Shown one piece after another: positions 34,761-42,651 of a DNA stretch of 42,651 nt. A program made the translations under genes and the position numbers. Location: the NCBI GenBank assembly GCA_029747585.1, contig JAPEVF010000384.1, positions 1 to 42,651 of the forward strand. Reading direction: 5' to 3'. Each line of letters opens with the position of its first letter. The stretch's first letter is position 1. This DNA comes from Pleurotus djamor (taxonomy: Eukaryota; Basidiomycota; Agaricomycetes; Agaricales; Pleurotaceae). Below the pieces are notes generated by a model. The model was given only the letters and a program-made list of their open reading frames with translations, had not been told where the DNA came from and made no database searches.

Positions 34761-37400
34761 TACCTCCTGTGGTTACGAGGAACCCAAGTCGCATAGACAT
34801 CGACGACGTTTACTTCAAGGGAAATGCGATCGTCAGCACTGAGACCGAACCCCAATGGGTGAGCGAGTACAACTTCATCATGAGCCGAGTATAACGAGAC
34901 GGCGGTAGCCCAGATGCGACTGCAGCCAGGTAGCATGTGTTGTTCGTGGCGTGACGATGAGGTCAATGCTGAGAAGTGACAAGGGGGATGGAAATCCGAT
35001 AGCCCCAGGGCTAATTCCAATGGTCGTACGGTCTTCTTCTTCATCCATCCCAACCGTTTTTGAACCCATACCCACATCCACATCCACATCCATACCATCC
35101 TCCTTCCAGTAGAGGTTCCCATCCACGGCCAAGCAACGACCGAATCCCGGGATACGCAGGTATAGCCATGGGTCGTAGTACAGGTCGAGGAGTAAGATGT
35201 CGCCTCTGATATCAAATCGAGCGAGGAAGACGGGCTATCGATGCTCTAGATTGACATGGCACCTTCTTCGTAACGTCAGTGCTGACACTGAGAGTCCGAG
35301 TGGATGGACGGAACGTTTGAGAGGTAGTCGTTGCGGACCAAGGACAATGTGGGCGTCGATTTTGGGTGGTTGATCGCTGATTACAGCCTGATGACGAGCT
35401 CGCAGCGCAGGAGTAGAAAGTACTTGAGTTGTTAGGCGATGGTTCAAAGTTGAACGTTCATGTGTAGATAACTCGCCGAGAGGGAGCCGTTCAAAGGGTG
35501 GTTGACGTGCGTGAGATCAAGAATACACGGGGAGGGCTTGCCATCGACGTCGATGCTACGAGGAAGAGGAAGCGACAGATACTCTCGTACGCAGGTATCC
35601 AGGTTGACGGCTTGCTCCTAAACGCGAGTTCGACGGGTTTCTTCTTCATCCGACCCGTCACTCCTCCCATACCCTCTCCGACTTGGTCTCCCCCATCGCT
35701 GCCGAACAAGGTTGGACGAGCGCCAACGTCGAGACCGCGAACCGTTATCGCGCATAAGAGGGTCAAGAGGGTAGGGGATCCACCACCTACGCCAACGGTA
35801 ATGAGCGTGGGAGAGCAGGGTCCGGTGCTGTGGATGGAGGGTGAGGATGCGAGGAAGATGGTAGGGAAGACGTGGCCCATCTTCGTATGCCATCAGCTTT
35901 GAGATACGGAGATGAGTTGTGGTGGTTCTGAGATAACCTCGTTGTATGGCAGGCGGAGGACACGCGTCGTTTGACGCCCATGCGGCAAGAGACGGGCAGC
36001 GAAAAGATCAGCGGAGGGTGGATGGGACGGCAAAGGTCGAGGTGGTAAGAACATCCATATTTCTTCAGTTGTTCGGATACGTGGTCGAGGAGTCGGCTTT
36101 TCTCGCAGCTACGGTGGTGGATCCTTGAGGAAGCAGACGAGGTTCGCGGCGGCGGAGCTAGGCAGGTTCCGACTCTCGAGTTTGCGCGATGGTAACAGCG
36201 TCGTGCACGAACGCGAAAGCTTCTTCGTCATGACCATACTCGGCCAGCCCCGATCTGCATTTCATCCGACTTGAACTTGTAGCTCCCCAAAAAGCGGCCC
36301 AAGAACCCGCCATCCCCCAATCCAACACGCCTATAAGATGCTCATCTCGAAGCCACTCTTCTGAACAGCATCGATGCGTGAGCTGTAACGGAGAGCTGGC
36401 CTAGAGGATCTGAAAGAGGCGGCGGCGGCTCGTCAGCCAGAGATTGAGAAGGAAGTACAAACGACAACGCACCATGGATGAATCCGAGTCGACCCATCCC
36501 CTCTGCAGTCCCACAGCGAAACGAGCTTGCTCTGGGACCAAACGGCGGCCTGCGATGGATAGCACCAGGTCGAACCGCAATTCCATCGAGGTTGGCAGCA
36601 GGTTGTTCAACGAGGAAAGTGTTTTCCTTCGTTCACGAGCTCCACAGCTGTTCGAATGCAGACAAGAGACAGAGGGCACAAGGAGCGGATGAAAGGGATC
36701 GGTTCTCGCGTCGCTCAATGCCCGTTTCGATGAGAGGGCTATGGATAGAGTACAGACGACGGACAGTGCGGATTATTGAGCTGGTGGGACAAGGGTGGAA
36801 GGTAAGCCGAATTGCTGCTGGATGATGGGTGGATGCTCGAAAACGTGGGGGAGAGCAGTTGTTGCTGACGAGTCTTCGCGATGGTCGACACGTCGTGTTC
36901 CTATCTTCAAGCTTCTTCCACGTGGAGTTCCCTCCGCCTCAAGCTACCCTCTCTTCGACATCTCCACGAACTCGAACCACCCGAAAAAACCTGCCCTGAA
37001 CCATCCAACCTCCAAAATCCGTATCCGCGTCAAAGGAAGCAGCTGTGAGCTGAGCAGAAGGTTCCTTCGACAATCAAATGTGTGTAGCGCTGCCAAATAG
37101 CATCGCGAAGTCGGATAAAACGATGCCTAAGAGGGAAAAAAGGAAGGAAAAAAAACGCGAGCCTGTTAGCCAGGAAAACGAAAAATAAGAAACTTCACGC
37201 ACCATAACGAGGATAGAGCTATCCATGAATTCGAAAGACCCTAAGGTTGACTTTGAGAGGGCGAGAGACGGTGACGATGAACATGGAGAAGGACTTCCGA
37301 TGGGGTACGAGCGGAGGGAGATGGTGGTGTGGAGGAAAAAGTTTGTTTGGCGCTGGTTGGCTACGGCCTCGACCGAAATGGCCGACTTTTCTTTTATCTT
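34760..37400 (-). pseudogene. Decayed multi-exon gene, spacer copy C
   Basis: Third copy of the spacer gene. The exon before donor 37202 (ATG|gtgcgtga) encodes FEFMDSSILVM. The following exon encodes HRFIRLRDAIWQRYTHLIVE, in frame with copy A. Around 35110-35170 it encodes PGFGRCLAVDGNLYW, matching copy A. Between these pieces the frames are broken. A plus-strand frame at 35498-35902 (134 codons) lies in the same area but has no counterpart in A or B and is probably a shadow. Family unknown. Confidence 0.35.
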
Positions 37401-37519
37401 TTCTTGCTCTTTTCTCGATTCCGCACCAATTCTACACGCTCGTTTTTACTCTACATCTACTAAAGCCGTGCTTGGTGAACTTTCTACAATGGATGCGACT
37501 CAGCTCGAAGAATCGGTCT

Positions 37520-38470
37520 TTCCCTATGGCGATTTTCGCGTGACAAGGCTCCCATACTTGCAAAGTCGAGCCAAAAATTGCCTTGCGTTCCTATTCTGTC
37601 AGGAAAACTCTCTAAATCTCGTTGATGCCTATCTCTTCTGGATGCTGGTGCTACACCACTCGCGTCCCCTTTAAATGTGGCAGCGTTCTTCTCGGATTGC
37701 TTGCAGGGTATCACGCTCACCACGATCACAACGCGTTACTTGGGACGAGGAATTGACCGGAAACGTGCGGTGAACTCGTTGGTCGCTGCCGTAGGCAACA
37801 AGATGAATTACTGCGAATGTCAGCCCTCGAACTGTGAGCTGCTCTCGCTGGATGTACACGTTCTCTTGAGGAAAAGCTTCTATCACACCCTGTGCATGTT
37901 ATTGTCGTGTTTCGTGTCCTGTCCACCTTGTGTATCCGCAAATTCAGGGATCGGATAACGATCATAGGGAGGCAGACCGCCACTGAATGTCAACCACGTT
38001 GTCCGCTGTCGACAAGTCGATTCTCGTGGAAATCCCGCAGATGTGAACGGGGAGTAATCGCTTTCTGCAAAATTGACTCTGGTACAAGTCTGTCCACTCT
38101 CATTCAGTGTCGTATTCCGCTCTTACCCCCTGCTTCTACACAGTTATTGTCGATACCTGAGATATGAGAACGNTTTTGAACGTGGCTCGGTATCTTTTTT
38201 GAAAGTCTCGACCAACATGGATGAAGCATGGCTCTACGCGGAGCGTTTACAGCGTGGTATGTAAATTTCTCTCTTCCATTTTCCCATCTGACACCTCCCC
38301 GTCCCTTGAACATGCACATCAACAGCCAATTCATGACAGCCAGATCAGATGGTCGATTCTGACGCCCATCTCCACCACCATCAACCTCGAAGAAAACACG
38401 TTGTTACTAGAAATTCTCCGATGTCTGCTTCAACGTCCACGTTTACTGGCATGGAGGATGGATTGATTCG
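37520..38470 (+). repeat. Conserved upstream block, copy C
   Basis: Diverged copy of 15950-16860. It shares the cgtgac..ggctccc..acaaagtcgagcc motif (near 37535-37575) and the catgcacatcaac..tgacag segment (near 38310-38338). One N at 38173 lies beside a T run. A short frame from 37489 (61 codons) overlaps it and is not conserved. Confidence 0.4.
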
Positions 38471-38818
38471 TTGTATTTCTTGCTTCCTGGGCGTGAGTGT
38501 TATCCTTTAGTTGAATGTCTAGGAATTTTAATGGTTGAATTCGGAGTCATTACAAGGCCACAATTCTCGTGTGATACGTTCAGAATCTTGACAGCGTCAA
38601 GTGCTACTGCGTGTGGCGTCGCGTCTCTGTGAGCTGTATATTCGGCTCGTCCATCAATCTTACGCCTCAATCTATGGGCACAATGAGGAAACCACCACCC
38701 TTCCTTTCATCTCATTGAAACGCTGAAGTACCACCCACCGGACTCGGAAGGCGTGTTTTCCGTGAGGTCTAGTCGACCACCAGACAATACGTCCGAGTTT
38801 CCAACACTAGCAAGTCAT
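38471..38818. other. Gene 5 upstream region
   Basis: About 350 bp without a credible open frame, leading into the TATA box. Presumably promoter sequence. Confidence 0.4.
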
Positions 38819-38825
38819 TATATAT
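38819..38825 (+). promoter_or_regulatory. TATA box of gene 5
   Basis: TATATAT 55 bp upstream of the gene 5 ATG, followed by a CT-rich leader (cttccttcctttccatcc). It is almost the same arrangement as gene 1, the closest relative of gene 5 in its 5' part. Confidence 0.55.
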
Positions 38826-38873
38826 CGACAAGCTTCCTTCCTTTCCATCCACGGACGCTTCCTTCCCTCCGTC

Positions 38874-41800
38874 ATGTCGTCTCGCCCAACCAAGGTTGGC
38901 GACCTGAAAGAGGACCTTCCTCCCACTATTTCCCCCGCCACGCATCCCCAAACTGTCCGACACACGCTCTGTATCCACACAGGCAAGGGACGCAACTTGG
39001 TTGTGAATCTGGATGGAACCGCGAACCAGTTCAGCGAGCACGTACGTCGTCTTCCTTCTCTTCTCTTCTCCATACGTTTTCTAACGCTTTTATATTACCG
39101 TAGTCTACCAACGTCGTTGAACTGTTCAGTCGTCTCATCAAGGATGAGGGCCAAATGGTTTACTACGATAGCGGCATCGGAACCTACGCACCACCGTCAT
39201 TCAAGTCGTTGAGCTACCTCAAGCAAGTCATATATCACGCGATTGATACCGCGATTGCGTGGTAGGTCTCTCTACTCGCCTTGCCATTCTTCGATGCTCA
39301 TTCTGACTTCCAGGAACTTCGAGAACATCGTACATGCAGCGTACAAATGGCTATCCGAAAACTATCAGCCGGGTGACCGCATCTTCCTCTTTGGTAAGTA
39401 ACCAAGCTTCGACTGGTTTGACGACGTCGACTGACAATGATATAAAATCAGGCTTTTCCCGAGGTGCCTACCAGGCTCGTGTGATCGCAGGCATGATTGA
39501 GAAGGTCAGCCGCATCCATTTTATCGGAGGATACACTCTCTGACCCGCGGTCCGTCACTCCAAGGTTGGTCTCCTTCACAAAGGCAACGACAGACAAATC
39601 CCCTTGTACGTCCGCCACGACAGATGTCAGCCTGAACCTCACGTGTTTCGCTTTGTAGCGCCTATGAGCTCTACTCATCCGTAATGGAGAGTACCCAGCG
39701 CAAAGAATCTGGAGACGAGGCCGCGGGAATCACAGACGCGGGGACAACATCCAAGGCAGAAGCGCAACGACTCAAGCAAGAGAAACTCTGTCGTCAATTC
39801 AAGAATTCGCTCTGTCATGAGAACGTCAAGGTTCACTTCGTTGGTGCTTGGTGCGTAGATCGGTCTCACATTTTCGTGACAAATTTAGAGTGATACATTG
39901 TCGTGTAGGGATACCGTTTCATCCATTGGAGTCCTACGCGGCAAGTCCTTGCCTGAGACAGTGTCTGGTATGGGTCATGTATGTGCCTTTCGCCACGCGT
40001 TAGCTCTCGACGAGTGTCGCGTCAAGTTCCAGCCCGAATTCGCCAACGGTGGCTTGGGTCCGCGTCACGGAGATACAGGAGATGTAAAGGAAGTATGGTT
40101 CGCTGGGTCGCACTCAGATATGTATGTCACACAACGTAAAGCATTCTTGGGTCTTTGACTAACAATGGCTTTCCACAGCGGCGGCGGGAATACCCTGAAT
40201 GAAGACCTCAAGAACTTTGGGCCTGCGCTACGGTGGATGACGTACGAAGCCATCATGTACGGCCTCCGAATCAAGGCATATGAGGGTGTTTGGGAACCGC
40301 CACAACTCACCGAGTCACTCAAGGGATTCTGGAATGTCTTGGAGCTGCTACCGTTCCCTTGTCTATCATATGCGGATGCACATAGTCTCACATCTTCGTG
40401 AGTAAACCCCTGAGAACGAGTTGAATGACTCTCGCTGATTCCCATTTACCCAGACCTCACTCTTGGGCTGGGAGAATGATCCAGCCAGGGCAGCGCATCC
40501 ACCAATCGGTTCTCAGCCAGAAGTCTGGTGATGTTCTCAACTCCATCAATCCGATTCCCGGCACATTCCCAGTGACTACAGATACAGACATTGACACTGA
40601 GGTGCCCTACTTTCCGCAAGCAACTCTTGCACGCGGACTTCCGTTGAAGCTCTGGAGTGACCTCCACATTGGGCACGAACTCATCGAGCAAGACCCCTTC
40701 GAGAATGCTGCCCATGCTTTGGTCTCATTGGCCGAAGCTTGCCTGGCGATCGAGAGCGGAGATGTGAGTTTTCATCGCTTCGACGCCGCGATTGTGACAT
40801 TAGAGTCGTTCTTACATGACGGTGAGATGGAATTCAATCGCAGTGCTGTATGGTCTGCTTATCTCAGTACCAGTCACACGATTAGCTTCACTCGTTGAAG
40901 TTCCCGATGCGGGAGGCACTCTCTTGACTGCGCTCGGTGTAGCCGTACTTCACCAAGCACTTGCTACGATGACGCTGGGGCACAAGGAGACGTTAGTACG
41001 CCTCCTCTCCCATACGCGACTCGTTCCAACGACCGCTCGACTCCCGTCTGTTTCGCAAGTCTACCAGTGGGGCTCAAAAATTCGGCGATACCGAGATGAC
41101 TTTTTGAGTGTTCTCCAACCATTTGGTGAGCCGCTTCATCTGTAAATCGAGCCACATTTAGTGACGCTCCGTGTAGCGTGCCTTGGGAATATGCGAGCTG
41201 ATCGCTACATATTTGGCATTGCTTTCTTGTCGGTTGCTCCTCTGCAAATTGTATTTACCAGCAGCCCTGAGGAGACAACGTCCGTTTGGATTTGGGACGG
41301 ATCCACTCAACCTCACAACGATGTCACAAGGGATGTCCCAGGGGGATACTCAATAGTGTCCCGAGATGGCTTGCATGTTGCCGTGAGAGATGGGAAGGAT
41401 GTCAGGATCATCAACACCACCACACACCCGCCCTCAATCACCAAATGTACTGACAACAATGATCTCAATGACAGCGGCGACATCTTGTCTCTATGCTTCT
41501 CCACCGACAACCACACCCTAGCAACGGGGCATGAGAAAGGCTGGATCAAGCTGTGGCGACGGGAGGGAGATCAATGGAAGGGGGTCAAGAGGTTCAAAGG
41601 CGGGGAAAGCGGGATCTATCGCCTTGCTTTCTCGAGGGATGGCTCTCGATGGGCGTTCCAAGGTGGACCCATCAAAGTCTGGAATTTGGCGGATGACGCG
41701 GTGATTGAGTGGGAAGATTCTCGAGACTCGGTGCCACTTGCGTGGAGTCCTTCCGGGGATCAGATTGTTTCTGGCACCGTCAATGGCAGCGTGAAGATCT

Positions 41801-42087
41801 GGAGCGCCGATCGGGGGAAGACCACACACACGTTCAAAGCCCATGATGACGACATTTGGTGTCTGGCATTCCGGGACGATGGACAGGTGCTTGCGACGGG
41901 AAGCGATGACCACAGGATACGGATTTGGCAATGCGATACCTGGGAGAAGATTTGGGAGTTTGAAATTGGTGAAGATGTTGAGTCACTTGCTTTCTCGCCG
42001 GATGGGAAGCGGCTCGTATCTGGAGGCATTAATGGTGCGGTCCATCTCTGGGATGTGGATATGGGAGACGAGGAGCCTGTAGATTGA
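38874..42087 (+). CDS. DUF2235 hydrolase-WD40 protein, gene 5
   Basis: Exons: 38874-39041, 39104-39261, 39314-39393, 39452-39504, 39565-39605, 39659-39850, 39909-40121, 40179-40397, 40454-40821, 40874-41125, 41177-42087. All junctions are GT..AG and give an unbroken 884-residue protein. Hydrolase motifs are NLDGTANQF (Asp47), GFSRGAYQAR (Ser138), WDTVSSIG (Asp232) and HSDIGGG (His299). The middle region (about 320-580) is mainly predicted helical by composition and ends VYQWGSKIRRYRDDF. Seven WD40 blades occupy about 590-875, ending EPVD-stop. Exon 10 can also start at 40868 (acceptors cagTACcag), adding two residues. Exons 1-10 match gene 1 exon by exon in length, while the WD40 exon matches genes 3 and 4, so the gene is a mosaic. 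The best-supported complete member of the cluster. Confidence 0.93.
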
Positions 42088-42290
42088 TTTGTACTGTATA
42101 CTGTATACTACCTGACGCGCAGCCCGTTTTCACTTTGGATGAGGTTCAGTTTCAGCTTTATGTCCAGATGTGATTGACAACGAATACGATGACAGCTATG
42201 AGATAGGTCATGGAGCTTCTTAGTGCTCAGCGCCTGGCTGTGGAAGGAGGCGGGAAAAATGCATCAGGAAAACCTGTTTTGAGTAGGAGC
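42088..42290 (+). repeat. 3' flank shared by genes 3, 4 and 5, copy C
   Basis: Homology to 20554 and 30091 continues for about 200 bp after the stop and fades before the N at 42293. Unlike units A and B, no RPS17 sequence follows within the window. Confidence 0.55.
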
Positions 42291-42383
42291 ATNAAAAAAT
42301 CTACAACGTAAAAAGTGTTGGTTATTCAAAGTACTGAAAGTTGGAAAGTGTTCTTTCAATGCTTTTGTAGATGCCTTTAATTT

Positions 42384-42630
42384 TACAGCCAGCTTTATGA
42401 TGCTTTTATAGCTTCCACAAAAGTTTGATCAGGTGTGTTCTTGCTTTCACAGCTTTCGGTGGCTTTTTCAGATCCTGTGAAAAGTCGCAGCTGCTCCCAC
42501 AGCTTTTCATGGCTTTTGCAGGGTCTGTGGGAAATTGCTGACTGCTGTGACAGCTTTTTGTGACTTTCACACGGTTTCGCAAAACCGGCAACCAATTTCA
42601 CAGCTTCTCATAGATTTTGCTGATTTTCTA
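42384..42630. repeat. Degenerate tandem repeat of about 50 bp
   Basis: The motif acagctt-ttn-tgnctttt-cag recurs with acagc at 42449, 42499, 42550 and 42600 (spacing 50, 51 and 50 bp), with a weaker unit near 42385-42410. T-rich on the plus strand. It may continue beyond the window. The minus strand is open with repeating SHKKL-like peptides, which is a by-product of the repeat. Confidence 0.6.
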
Positions 42631-42651
42631 CTTTGTGTAATATTGAGAAAA

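Noticed and set aside
35498..35902. 134-codon plus-strand frame
   Set aside because: Not conserved in spacers A and B and antisense to the spacer gene.
1..42651. Transposon, CRISPR array or rRNA operon
   Set aside because: No transposase, reverse transcriptase, terminal repeats, regularly spaced short repeats or rRNA sequence was found. The duplications look segmental.

Overview
The window looks like nuclear DNA of a filamentous fungus, most likely an Agaricomycete (Basidiomycota). The evidence is genes cut by many short introns (about 45-65 bp, GT..AG), fungal-style WD40 proteins, and degenerate copies of the cytosolic ribosomal protein eS17 gene (RPS17) with the usual eukaryotic exon/intron layout. 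Nine isolated N bases, nearly all next to homopolymer runs, suggest a pyrosequencing-type assembly. At least one apparent frame break is therefore an artefact.

The dominant content is a cluster of five paralogous genes. Each encodes an N-terminal DUF2235 (Tle1-like) alpha/beta-hydrolase, an unnamed middle region of about 250-320 residues, and a C-terminal beta-propeller of about seven WD40 blades written in one uninterrupted exon. Genes 1 (1-2766, cut by the window edge) and 2 (6173-9563) are on the minus strand. Genes 3 (17351-20553), 4 (26649-30090) and 5 (38874-42087) are on the plus strand. All five keep the hydrolase motifs (DGT, GFSRGAYQ, WDTVSS, HSDxGGG) and the same splice sites and phases. 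Manual splicing gives proteins of 948 (after two base corrections), 888, 941 and 884 residues for genes 2-5; gene 1 is open for at least 740.

Genes 3, 4 and 5 sit in large duplicated units. From left to right a unit has a spacer of about 4 kb holding decayed, minus-strand, gene-like sequence. It is followed by a conserved upstream block of about 1.3 kb, the DUF2235-WD40 gene, a homologous 3' flank and (units A and B only) an antisense RPS17 copy. Unit A spans about 11.4-21.3 kb, unit B about 21.5-31.1 kb and unit C about 33.6 kb to the window end. RPS17 copy A is truncated and copy B lacks a start codon; unit C has already diverged where RPS17 would lie. A 2.5 kb stretch (31.1-33.6 kb) between units B and C, the 2.8-6.2 kb spacer and the 9.7-11.4 kb stretch contain no gene I can support.

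Biologically, the architecture pairs a putative membrane-lipid hydrolase with a repeat-based binding module, without any visible NACHT/NB-ARC switch. The paralogues are mosaics: gene 5 resembles gene 1 through the hydrolase and middle region, then genes 3/4 in the WD40 exon. An effector-plus-exchangeable-sensor family (self/non-self recognition or defence) is a reasonable hypothesis but is inferred, not shown.
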